NCBI GenBank assembly: GCA_963678215.1
Contig: OY782758.1
Location: 1,488,001 to 1,552,000 of the forward strand
Source of the DNA: Thiobius zoothamnicola
Lineage (GTDB): Bacteria > Pseudomonadota > Gammaproteobacteria > Chromatiales > Chromatiaceae
DNA: 64,000 nucleotides
Direction of reading: 5' to 3'
Position numbers and translations under genes: made by a program. The notes beneath the pieces are model-generated. The model saw nothing but the letters and a program-made list of their open reading frames with translations, was not told where the DNA came from and did no database searches. Shown piece after piece: positions 14,692-22,102 of the stretch. Position 1 is the stretch's first letter. Every line of letters begins with the position of its first letter.

Positions 14692-15131
14692 AATAAATGT
14701 ACAACCTCAATATTTTTATCCCAGTGATCATTTAGATATTCTACCACAATTCTTCTGTGGCAGTGATGTGGTTTATGTTCACTACATAGTAAACAACCAT
14801 TATCTAATATTGATTTGTCAACAGTACGTTCAATATTCCTTTTTGCTATCAAGTTTAAAAATTTATCCTCGTAAGCATCCCATGTGATTTTTTTCTTTTT
14901 ATAATCACTGAGAATATCTTTTGTTGGTGCTAAATCTTCAAGATGAATATAATCTGCACTGCATAATTCAGATAGAAAGAATTTCAAATCGTCTCGCTTA
15001 GCAAAGCCCGCAAGTTGAGATACATTATTTAATCTGACATCAATAATTCTTGATACATTATTATCCTTAATAAGTGTGAAGAACTTATTTGCTCCCTTTT
15101 GTGTGAAGCCAATAGTGTATGTTTTCATCAT
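14688..15131 (-). CDS. DUF488 family protein
   Basis: This 147-residue protein has the DUF488 pattern: Y-T-I-G-F-T-Q-K-G near the N terminus, I-I-D-V-R-L-N, and a C-terminal L-L-C-S-E-H-K-P-H-H-C-H-R-R motif, with conserved Cys and His residues suggestive of metal binding or thiol chemistry. It directly follows the DuOB gene (stop TAA, then ATG ATG) and overlaps DUF4326 downstream by ATGA. DUF488 and DUF4326 share the same kind of C-H-C motif, so the two may act in one pathway, perhaps nucleic-acid modification or sensing. That is inference. Confidence 0.85.
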   Translation of the reverse strand: MMKTYTIGFTQKGANKFFTLIKDNNVSRIIDVRLNNVSQLAGFAKRDDLKFFLSELCSADYIHLEDLAPTKDILSDYKKKKITWDAYEDKFLNLIAKRNIERTVDKSILDNGCLLCSEHKPHHCHRRIVVEYLNDHWDKNIEVVHLL

Positions 15132-15806
15132 TTATTTAAATATTGCTGCTGAAAGTTTGTAATAGTAGCCATCCCATGGTTCACCAAGGCTGACAGTCAT
15201 GTAAGATACTCCTTCAATGATATATGTTCCGTCTCCTTGAGCCAAGTAGCTTGACTCAACAACTGGATCTGTAACTGATAAGAGATGTTGAGTATTATTA
15301 TAAGTAAAACTAGCTCTTACTTTTCTTTTTGCATTATTAAACTCAGCTCCCTCGATTCGTACTATTATTTCTATATTTGAGAGAGCTAAAAAATAAATAG
15401 ATTGTTTTGGATATCTTATGTTTTCTACTGGCACTCTATCATTTACCCCATTATAACTTGAAAAGTTGTTTTCCCATAAGGAAATAGGGTGGTCTGATAA
15501 TTTATTTATGTCGCCATTAAAAACACCTTGCTTTCCCCAATAGTACTGACTGTCAATAATATAATTTTCAATTTGTGCAGGATGAGTGGCTTTAGACTTA
15601 CAAGGTATATTTATAATATCAAAATTTTTAGCCATTGTTCCGTCTTGGTATCGTCTATCTTCTTCAGATATTTCGTGATTTTGACGCTCACTTATTGGTC
15701 TAACCCATGTTCCAATAATGTCATTACTCAATTCTTTGCCTGCGATACAGCGTCCTGATAATTTTCTTGAATTGGCGAGACAAATAATTCTTTTGTTAAT
15801 TGACAT
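15132..15806 (-). CDS. Dual OB-fold (DuOB)-type protein
   Basis: The frame is open to 15854, but the ATG at 15806 follows a strong AAAGGAGGG site and gives 224 residues. The N terminus (I-C-L-A-N-S-R-K-L-S-G-R-C-I-A-G-K) and the W-V-R-P-I-S motif match the dual OB-containing domain family. The C-terminal half (about 140-224) is a second beta-rich OB-like unit ending L-G-E-P-W-D-G-Y-Y-Y-K-L. OB folds often bind nucleic acids or nucleotides. It leads the cassette operon with DUF488 and DUF4326. Confidence 0.7.
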   Translation of the reverse strand: MSINKRIICLANSRKLSGRCIAGKELSNDIIGTWVRPISERQNHEISEEDRRYQDGTMAKNFDIINIPCKSKATHPAQIENYIIDSQYYWGKQGVFNGDINKLSDHPISLWENNFSSYNGVNDRVPVENIRYPKQSIYFLALSNIEIIVRIEGAEFNNAKRKVRASFTYNNTQHLLSVTDPVVESSYLAQGDGTYIIEGVSYMTVSLGEPWDGYYYKLSAAIFK

Positions 15807-15827
15807 GTACAACCCTCCTTTTGAAAG

Positions 15828-15918
15828 TATAACGACCGCCATAACCGGACGCAAAAAGCAGGGCGACGAGGTACGAGGAGCTATGCTTTTTGCGATCCGT
15901 GTTTATGGCGTTGTTATA
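15828..15918 (-). repeat. attC recombination site 9
   Basis: On the minus strand R'' is TATAACAACGCC and R' is GCGGTCGTTATA. The arms with CGGATCGCAAAAAGCAT and the left GCAAAAAGC-containing arm pair. It separates the DuOB operon from ccdAB. Confidence 0.9.
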
Positions 15919-15987
15919 TGCCGATTCATAATGTATGCTCAGTATGCGCATAGACTATACGCATTATTTGTTTGGAGCAAGTTCCCT

Positions 15988-16236
15988 ATGGCACACTTAT
16001 ATGACCAACAAACCCCAAAAAGGCCTACTAACCTCAGTATAAACAGTGACTTATTGGCAAAAGCACGAAAAAGAAAGATAAACCTTTCTGCCACACTTGA
16101 GCATGCACTTATTATACAGCTACGGCAAAGTGAACAAGAGCAATGGAAAAAGGAAAATCAAGAAGCCATTGAGGCTTTAAATGACCTTGCTGAAAAGCAT
16201 GGATTATTTTCAGATTCATTTAGAGATTTCAAATGA
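15988..16236 (+). CDS. ccdA: CcdA-family antitoxin
   Basis: The 82-residue protein from the ATG at 15988 follows a TTTGGAGC site. It has the CcdA ribbon-helix-helix start (P-T-N-L-S-I-N-S-D-L-L-A-K-A-R) and the C-terminal CcdB-binding tail (N-D-L-A-E-K-H-G-L-F-S-D). The stop overlaps ccdB by ATGA. It is encoded against the array direction. Confidence 0.92.
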   Translation: MAHLYDQQTPKRPTNLSINSDLLAKARKRKINLSATLEHALIIQLRQSEQEQWKKENQEAIEALNDLAEKHGLFSDSFRDFK

Positions 16237-16550
16237 GCCAATTTGCCGTTTATAAAAACGAGGATAGAGCCACCAAGAAAACTTACCCATATTTCTTAAA
16301 TATCCAGAATGACTTACTTGATGAACTCAATTCACGAGTAGTAATGCCTTTTTCTATACCAGCCTCAGTTAAATATAGGGATGCCAAGAAACTATGCCCC
16401 ATAATCATGATAGAAGATAAAGAACTTATTCTCTTAGCACATCAAATAACGACGGTACCGAAATCATTTCTTAGAAAAGAAGTTGCTGATATATCTTCTT
16501 TCAGGCCAGAAATCATTACGGCGCTCGACTTACTCATTACAGGCATATAA
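16233..16550 (+). CDS. ccdB: CcdB-family gyrase-poison toxin
   Basis: This 105-residue protein starts M-S-Q-F-A-V-Y-K-N and carries the CcdB blocks Y-P-Y-F-L-N-I-Q-N-D-L-L, R-V-V-M-P and H-Q-I-T-T-V-P. It ends with a short tail after D-L-L-I-T-G-I, the place of the gyrase-contacting C terminus. Known CcdB toxins trap DNA gyrase. The frame is complete, and its stop lies in attC 10. Confidence 0.92.
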   Translation: MSQFAVYKNEDRATKKTYPYFLNIQNDLLDELNSRVVMPFSIPASVKYRDAKKLCPIIMIEDKELILLAHQITTVPKSFLRKEVADISSFRPEIITALDLLITGI

Positions 16551-16616
16551 CGCCGTGCTCTGCGGCAAATTTGGAGCGCAGCGGAAAATTTGTCCGACAG
16601 CAGCACCTTGTTAAGT
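16546..16616 (-). repeat. attC recombination site 10
   Basis: On the minus strand R'' is ACTTAACAAGGTGC and R' is GCACGGCGTTATA, with arms CGGACAAATTTTCCGC and the left GCGGCAAATTTGGAGCGC region. It bounds the TIR operon cassette on its 3' side, 10 bases past the stop of the second TIR gene. Confidence 0.9.
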
Positions 16617-16626
16617 GAGATGCTGC

Positions 16627-17175
16627 CTACCTGCACCATTCACTCAACTTGGTAGCTGTGTTATTCCGATAATCGTAAACCATCCAAAGTGGTTTTAGCT
16701 CGCCTTTCATTTTCCCATGAACTATATGACGATAAAGTCCAAGATATTCTTGCTTTGCCCATGATTGATCATAACTACTTTGGGACGCAGGTAATAATGC
16801 AACATTATCAGCGGAAAGAATACTATCTCCTATTCCTAGTTCCCAAGGCACCCATTTAGAATCTTTACTATTTGTCGTTACAAATAGCACAAGACGGCTA
16901 CTACTCTTAATCTGTCCTTTTATTAATTTAGCTGTTTCTGGATTTGGCTCACCAGGCATTCTTTCGTCTTCTAAGTCACAATATACTGATGCTCCGTGAT
17001 TCTTTAGTAGTTTTATAACGCCTGGCAGATACTCAGCATCTTTAGATGAATGAGATAAAAATGTATCTTTTGCGCTCTTTGTAGACGCAGTAGACTTTAA
17101 TACAGCCTGTTCATTGAGTGTTAAGTCGTTTGTAAATCTCTTTAAATCACTAAACGTTGCAAAATCAACAGCCAC
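16627..17175 (-). CDS. TIR-domain protein (second TIR of the cassette)
   Basis: This 182-residue protein, starting at GTG after a GGAG site, has a short N-terminal extension and then a TIR domain (about 36-150) with D-T-F-L-S-H-S-S-K-D (box 1) and S-R-L-V-L-F-V-T-T-N-S. The region K-W-V-P-W-E-L-G-I-G carries the probable catalytic E112 of NAD-consuming TIRs. It ends without other domains. It is the third gene of a three-gene operon after a ThsB-like TIR and a membrane protein. It could make a nucleotide signal or consume NAD; which one cannot be told from sequence. Confidence 0.85.
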   Translation of the reverse strand: MAVDFATFSDLKRFTNDLTLNEQAVLKSTASTKSAKDTFLSHSSKDAEYLPGVIKLLKNHGASVYCDLEDERMPGEPNPETAKLIKGQIKSSSRLVLFVTTNSKDSKWVPWELGIGDSILSADNVALLPASQSSYDQSWAKQEYLGLYRHIVHGKMKGELKPLWMVYDYRNNTATKLSEWCR

Positions 17176-17192
17176 ACTTTACTCCAAAAAAA

Positions 17193-17642
17193 TTACCCGA
17201 TCGCTATAGATTTTGTGATAAAAATTAAAACGATTAAAGAAAGATAAAAACCCCATACGGAGAACGATTTTAATGAGGCCCACTGCAAACTCGACATATT
17301 TCCTTTTGGTGCTACTGAATAAAGATCCTCTTCAGTAAGCGTCTTATTGTGAAGCTTGGAGATGAAGTCGTTGTATGAATTTCTAAATGCTTTTTCGAGG
17401 GCAAGATAGTAGGCATCCAGTGCTGCAAACACAAATGCCGGAAGCAATGCAATGTATGCATAATCGGGTTTCCCTTTGTCTGCAACAATGACGAGCACAG
17501 CAGAAACCAAAGTTACGCACCAAGCTTTACTGGCAGAACTATTAGCAGCCATACGCTGAATTACATTTTGTAAAATTCCTAAATGGGTCTGTATTGATGG
17601 GGATTCACCATCAATAGTTAGCACTCTATCAGTTTCAGGCAT
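17193..17642 (-). CDS. Membrane protein of the TIR operon
   Basis: The ATG at 17642 with GGAGATAAT before it is preferred over one at 17660. The product has 149 residues with a soluble N terminus (about 1-35), two transmembrane helices (about 38-80, with V-S-A-V-L-V-I-V-A and I-A-L-L-P-A-F-V-F-A-A-L-D-A-Y-Y), a cytoplasmic charged loop with F-R-N-S-Y-N-D-F, and a third helix near the C terminus (F-Y-L-S-L-I-V-L-I-F). The L-D-A-Y-Y-L-A-L-E pattern is familiar from small membrane proteins beside TIR genes and is SLATT-like in layout. It is a candidate membrane-disrupting effector. Confidence 0.7.
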   Translation of the reverse strand: MPETDRVLTIDGESPSIQTHLGILQNVIQRMAANSSASKAWCVTLVSAVLVIVADKGKPDYAYIALLPAFVFAALDAYYLALEKAFRNSYNDFISKLHNKTLTEEDLYSVAPKGNMSSLQWASLKSFSVWGFYLSLIVLIFITKSIAIG

Positions 17643-17643
17643 A

Positions 17644-18126
17644 TTATCTCCGTTGTGCAATGGCTGCGTTTACCCATGACTCCATATTTCGTGCGATATC
17701 ATTGTAAGCGTCATATGATGAGGGGTCATAACAATTAACGACGCTCGATAACTTTCTTCCGTCATCGAAGTTAAAGGTATCAAATGGATTGATGCCCTTA
17801 CGACTTGTTCCATTGCGGGGACACTTCAAATTATGAATGAAAATCCCGAAAATTGGCTTCCCATCATTCCATGCTTTTTCAATTTCGTACCTCACCCAAG
17901 GGCGACTTGAAGTATCTTCACCAACTAAAACAATTACACACTGTTTAAATTTAAAGTTTTCATCGATCCAACGCTTTATTGAGGCATCTCCACCTCTTTT
18001 CACAGTTTCCCAGTCGTTTACTGAAACTGGTGTATTTCCCTCTAGTGCGCCTATATTGCGAACTTGCTGAACTCGCATAGCGTCATTTCCATAGTGGAAA
18101 CTAAAAAATACTGGTTTTCTTGCCAC
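17644..18126 (-). CDS. ThsB-like TIR-domain protein (Thoeris sensor type)
   Basis: This 160-residue protein, starting at GTG with GGAG upstream, matches the DUF1863/MTH538 TIR-like group to which Thoeris ThsB belongs: V-F-F-S-F-H-Y at the N terminus, S-I-K-R-W-I-D-E-N, C-V-I-V-L-V-G-E-D-T and R-P-W-V-R-Y-E-I-E-K-A with the probable catalytic E81, then F-G-I-F-I-H and G-I-N-P-F-D. In Thoeris, ThsB senses phage and makes a cyclic-ADP-ribose-type signal for a ThsA effector. No SIR2-type or macro-domain ThsA is present here; the membrane protein downstream may take its place. Confidence 0.85.
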   Translation of the reverse strand: MARKPVFFSFHYGNDAMRVQQVRNIGALEGNTPVSVNDWETVKRGGDASIKRWIDENFKFKQCVIVLVGEDTSSRPWVRYEIEKAWNDGKPIFGIFIHNLKCPRNGTSRKGINPFDTFNFDDGRKLSSVVNCYDPSSYDAYNDIARNMESWVNAAIAQRR

Positions 18127-18161
18127 GCCATTTCTCCTTTAATGGTTGAGTATTATTTTCA

Positions 18162-18208
18162 CCTAACAGCCTGTTTTGAGGGACTTCATCCCACAAAACA
18201 AGATTATA
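18162..18208 (-). repeat. Degenerate attC-like site at the right edge of the array
   Basis: The minus strand ends in CAGGCTGTTAGGT, a good R' box that would start the TIR cassette. The arms TTGTTTTGTGGGA and its partner CTGTTTTGAGGGA pair around a short loop. The expected R'' box reads TATAATC instead of a RYYYAAC form, so the site is degenerate. Its end also resembles the ends of the palindromic element at 33872-34017. Confidence 0.5.
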
Positions 18209-18815
18209 AGGTTTCCCGCTAATTCCGCGAGAACTTCTATTAATTTATAGCTCAAATATTTGTTTTCCATAGAAAAACCTGCTATTCCCAGATAATTCAC
18301 ATGCAATTAACCGCGCGAAAGTCCCTGCTAATTGTCCCCCTTTTGCACCACATTAGTCTCTTCTTAAATCATTTCCAAAAAATCATGATCTTTTTGCTAT
18401 GAGGGTCATCTCGGCACATGAACACACAGCCGTACTCACTGAGGGACTATAATTTCGCAAGCTTGGCGAAACGAAGCCATGGCAGCAAAGAAAACAGCAT
18501 TATTTGACCCTGCTCAATCTGCAATCCCGCTTTTTTCCAGGTGGCATTGTTCTTAGAATAGTCAATTTTATGCTGGGTTAGCATCCCTCCTCTAAACAGA
18601 TCGGCGGGTAATACCACGTAAAACTCGATTGGCGTATGCATATTAATTTTCCGTCATTAAGTTTCAAAGCATTGGTTCTAGTCGGTGACTGTTTAGTTTC
18701 CTGGTACTGTATAGATCAGGATTGATATGAAAATCTTCGGCATCAAAATCCGAATGAATATATCCTGGAGAATCAGGGGTGACTATTCTTAAATCTTTTT
18801 CGTCAATATCTAACC
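18209..18815. other. Intergenic region right of the array; no integrase
   Basis: About 600 AT-rich bases between the last attC-like site and the M48 protease gene. A 64-codon frame on the minus strand (18447-18641, with F-Y-V-V-L-P-A-D-L-F-R-G-G) is the only sizeable one, and I do not recognise it. No intI, attI or integron promoter can be seen where they would be expected for this polarity. Confidence 0.5.
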
Positions 18816-20270
18816 ATGAGTAAAAAACCGCTTCTCACTGGCATATTGGTAGGCTTGATGCTTGTTCCGCCCATCAGCATCCACGCCAATAGCCCGACGC
18901 TACCAGATTTGGGTAATACAGCGCGTGGGTTTGTCAGCGTGCAGCATGAACGAGAGTTGGGGCGTGCTTTCATCCATCAGTTACGTCAGCAAAAGCTGAT
19001 TATGGATGACCCGATCGTTACCGATTATCTGCAACAGTTGGGTGATCGCCTGACCCGACACACGGATAAAAGTCCCCAATCATTCACTTTTATGATGATT
19101 GACCGGTCTGAAATTAATGCATTCGCTGGACCGGACGGCTATATCGGCGTTAATAAAGGGTTATTTCTGAATACCCAGACGGAAAGTGAGTTGGCCTCCG
19201 TATTAGCGCATGAAATCGCGCATAGCACCCAACAGCATCTGTTGCGCGCCTGGGAAAGCGCTCGGCATATGAATTTGTCGCAAGTGGCCATCATGCTGGC
19301 GGCTATCGCGCTTGGCGCAACAGCCGGTGGAGATGCGGGATTCGCCACCGCATCCATCGGTCAGGCGGCTTTATATCAGCAACGCATCAATTTCACCCGG
19401 GCCAATGAAAAAGAGGCTGACCGCATCGGCATTGATCTGATGGCCAAGGCGGGTTTTGAGCCAAGTGCCATGCCCGCTTTTTTTCATCGCATCAACCGCG
19501 CCAATCGCATTTATGAAAGTCGGTTGCCAGAATTTTTACTGACTCATCCCGTGACCAACCAACGTATTGCGGAAGCTTTGGATCGCGCAGGCGATTATCC
19601 CTATCGTCAGACGCGTGATGAACTGCGTTATGATTTGATGCGTGAACGACTCAAGTGGCATAACCTTACCGATCCGCAGCAGGCGTTAGCGCATTATCAA
19701 ACCAATCTGGCGGAGGGACGCTATCGACGCCAATCCGCCGCCGAATATGGTCGCGCATTGGCCTTGTACAGTACTGATCGCCTGACCGATGCGGATCAGG
19801 CTATGCGAATACTGGTCAAACGTCATCCGACTGTTCCCGAATTCGCCATCACGCAAGCTTATATTGAAGCTGAGAGACATCAAGTCAGTCAGGCTTTGCG
19901 GCGTTTACAACGCTTATTGGAGGATGTCCCGGCAAGTTATGCCGCTTATCTGGCTTATGGCGAGATTGCTTTGGCACATGGGCGACATCGGGCGGCGCTA
20001 CAAAGATTACGGCAAGCCGTGCAATTCATGCCGGATAAACCCCGTTTGTATGAGCTGTTGTCGCGCGCTGCTGGTCAGCTTAAACAACGGGCGCAAGCAA
20101 CTCGTTATCTGGCGGAAAAGCATGCGCTTAACGGCGACTATGATGCGGCTATTTTGCAATTGGAAAATGCCCGGAAAATCCCCGGACTGAATTTTTATCA
20201 AAGCGCGAAAATTGAATCGCGTTTGCAGGAATTGAAATCTTTAAGGGACGAGCAGGAAATGGCTGGGTGA
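18816..20270 (+). CDS. Periplasmic M48 metalloprotease with TPR domain (BepA-like)
   Basis: This 484-residue protein has a cleavable signal peptide (about 1-25), the M48 zinc motif H-E-I-A-H (about 132-136) and a downstream E-K-E-A-D-R-I-G-I-D helix with the third ligand. The C-terminal half (about 300-480) is made of TPR-like helices, e.g. A-Y-L-A-Y-G-E-I-A-L-A-H-G-R. BepA both assists and degrades outer-membrane proteins such as LptD. It stands alone after the cassette array, an intact core gene. Confidence 0.9.
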   Translation: MSKKPLLTGILVGLMLVPPISIHANSPTLPDLGNTARGFVSVQHERELGRAFIHQLRQQKLIMDDPIVTDYLQQLGDRLTRHTDKSPQSFTFMMIDRSEINAFAGPDGYIGVNKGLFLNTQTESELASVLAHEIAHSTQQHLLRAWESARHMNLSQVAIMLAAIALGATAGGDAGFATASIGQAALYQQRINFTRANEKEADRIGIDLMAKAGFEPSAMPAFFHRINRANRIYESRLPEFLLTHPVTNQRIAEALDRAGDYPYRQTRDELRYDLMRERLKWHNLTDPQQALAHYQTNLAEGRYRRQSAAEYGRALALYSTDRLTDADQAMRILVKRHPTVPEFAITQAYIEAERHQVSQALRRLQRLLEDVPASYAAYLAYGEIALAHGRHRAALQRLRQAVQFMPDKPRLYELLSRAAGQLKQRAQATRYLAEKHALNGDYDAAILQLENARKIPGLNFYQSAKIESRLQELKSLRDEQEMAG

Positions 20271-20624
20271 GTTTAGGGTTTGATGAGGCTAGCGCAAAAT
20301 CCCGGTAGGCGTACAGCCTGTTTGCCTGATTCGGGTCAATGCCGAGTACACTCGCCTCCGTATCACTGAATTAAGCCGCCATCTTTTCAAGACAGCTTTT
20401 CATTCTTTGGCGAACATTGGCTGCTTTTTTAGAGAATCTCGACAAAAGCGTCTGGTACAAAACCACCCGCTTTAAGAAACTCCGTTATCATCAACAATAG
20501 CGACTATTTTTAGAAACGTCTTCAGCTTTGGAGTTGGTCTCTTTGTATTGCACCCGTTTCTGTCCAGGTTTTACCATATCGATCAACTAGCGATGAAGTT
20601 ATCCCTCCATGCAAATTTCTCCGT
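20271..20624. other. Intergenic region upstream of ruvB
   Basis: About 350 bases without a gene I can support. There is no ruvA or ruvC, which often precede ruvB. No clear terminator or promoter pattern stands out, and the short frames have no recognisable family. Confidence 0.4.
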
Positions 20625-21677
20625 ATGCAAAATCCTGATCGTTTAACCCAGCCTGATGCAATGGCTGACGACCATATGCTGGATCGGGCAATCCGCCCAC
20701 GCACACTGGCGGATTACCGGGGCCAGCCTGTCGTGCGTGAGCAAATGGAGATTTTCATTCCGGCAGCCAGGGCGCGGCAGGAGGCATTGGATCATGTGCT
20801 GATTTTTGGCCCACCGGGTTTGGGCAAGACGACTTTGTCGCATATTATCGCCAATGAAATGGGGGTGAATTTACGCCAGACTTCCGGCCCGGTGCTGGAA
20901 AAGCCCGGTGATCTTGCCGCTTTACTGACCAATCTGGAACCGCATGATGTGCTATTCATTGATGAGATTCATCGGTTAAGCGCTGTGGTTGAGGAGGTTT
21001 TGTATCCTGCGATGGAGGATTACCAACTCGACATTATGATTGGCGAAGGCCCAGCGGCACGCTCCATCAAAGTTGATTTACCGCCGTTCACCCTGGTTGG
21101 CGCAACCACTCGCGCTGGTTTGCTGACTTCGCCATTGCGCGATCGTTTTGGTATTGCGCAGCGTCTGGAATTTTATGCTATTGAAGATTTAACGGATATC
21201 GTGCAGCGCTCAGCCAATATACTGAACTTGTCGATGGATGACGCCGGAGCACGGGAGATCGCCCGCCGGGCGCGCGGCACGCCACGAATCGCCAATCGCT
21301 TATTGCGGCGGGTACGTGACTATGCGCAGATCAAAACCACCGGTCAGATTAATGTTGAAGTGGCAGATGCCGCCTTAAATTTGTTGAAAGTGGATCAAAA
21401 CGGTTTCGACCACATGGATCGGCGTCTGCTCAGCGCAGTGATTGAGAAATTTGATGGTGGTCCAGTCGGGCTGGATAATCTGGCGGCGGCGATTGGTGAG
21501 GAGCGCGGCACTTTGGAAGATGTGATTGAGCCTTATCTGATTCAACAAGGTTTTCTGATGCGTACGCCACGCGGACGTTTGGCCACCCGTTCCGCTTATC
21601 TGCATCTGGGTTTAAAATCACCAACCCGCCCTGAAACCAACGATTTATTCGAGACACCACTTAAGGATGATGTTTAA
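20625..21677 (+). CDS. ruvB: Holliday junction branch migration helicase RuvB
   Basis: RuvB is the hexameric AAA+ motor that, with RuvA, migrates Holliday junctions. It has 350 residues, with Walker A G-P-P-G-L-G-K-T-T at about 65, Walker B L-F-I-D-E-I-H-R-L, sensor G-A-T-T-R-A-G, the arginine-finger region P-L-R-D-R-F-G and a winged-helix C terminus (E-P-Y-L-I-Q-Q-G-F-L). The first Met aligns with the usual N terminus. Its stop overlaps the ybgC start region. ruvA and ruvC are not adjacent. Confidence 0.97.
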   Translation: MQNPDRLTQPDAMADDHMLDRAIRPRTLADYRGQPVVREQMEIFIPAARARQEALDHVLIFGPPGLGKTTLSHIIANEMGVNLRQTSGPVLEKPGDLAALLTNLEPHDVLFIDEIHRLSAVVEEVLYPAMEDYQLDIMIGEGPAARSIKVDLPPFTLVGATTRAGLLTSPLRDRFGIAQRLEFYAIEDLTDIVQRSANILNLSMDDAGAREIARRARGTPRIANRLLRRVRDYAQIKTTGQINVEVADAALNLLKVDQNGFDHMDRRLLSAVIEKFDGGPVGLDNLAAAIGEERGTLEDVIEPYLIQQGFLMRTPRGRLATRSAYLHLGLKSPTRPETNDLFETPLKDDV

Positions 21678-22102
21678 TGCAACAGATTGGTGATGAATTT
21701 ATTTACCCTGTCAGTGTCTATTATCAAGATACGGATGCTGGCGGCGGAGTATATCATGGTAATTATTTACGTTTTATGGAACGTGCACGTACTGAGTGGT
21801 TACGTCATATGGGTTGTGAGCAACAGCGCTTGATGGATGAGTCAAATATTATCTTTATGGTGCGACATGCTGAAATTGATTATTTAGCTCCCGCACGGCT
21901 TGATGACAAATTGATTATAAATAATCGATTAATTCAGTTGGGTAAAGCGAGTTTCACTTGTCAACAAAATATTCAGCTTGATGGGGTTATCATCTGCCAG
22001 GGCATGATAAAAATTGCTTGTGTCTCAACAGTAAAAGAGCGACCAACAGCGATACCCACTAAGGTTTTTCAAGCACTCCAACACTGTTTATACGATGCAT
22101 AG
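21677..22102 (+). CDS. ybgC: Tol-Pal-associated acyl-CoA thioesterase
   Basis: This 141-residue hot-dog-fold thioesterase has Y-Y-Q-D-T-D-A-G-G-G-V-Y-H-G-N-Y, with the catalytic Asp, and F-M-E-R-A-R-T-E-W-L. YbgC acts on acyl-CoA or acyl-ACP and associates with the Tol-Pal genes in most Gammaproteobacteria. It overlaps tolQ by eight bases and is therefore the first gene of the tol operon here. Confidence 0.95.
   Translation: MQQIGDEFIYPVSVYYQDTDAGGGVYHGNYLRFMERARTEWLRHMGCEQQRLMDESNIIFMVRHAEIDYLAPARLDDKLIINNRLIQLGKASFTCQQNIQLDGVIICQGMIKIACVSTVKERPTAIPTKVFQALQHCLYDA

Noticed and set aside
6241..18208. CRISPR array
   Set aside because: The repeats are attC palindromes of different sequence and irregular spacing, with genes between them; the only short tandem repeat is the 8-bp unit at 8883-8914. 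No cas genes.
18162..18208. attI site
   Set aside because: It has two pairing arms like an attC; attI sites lack such a fold, and no intI lies beside it.
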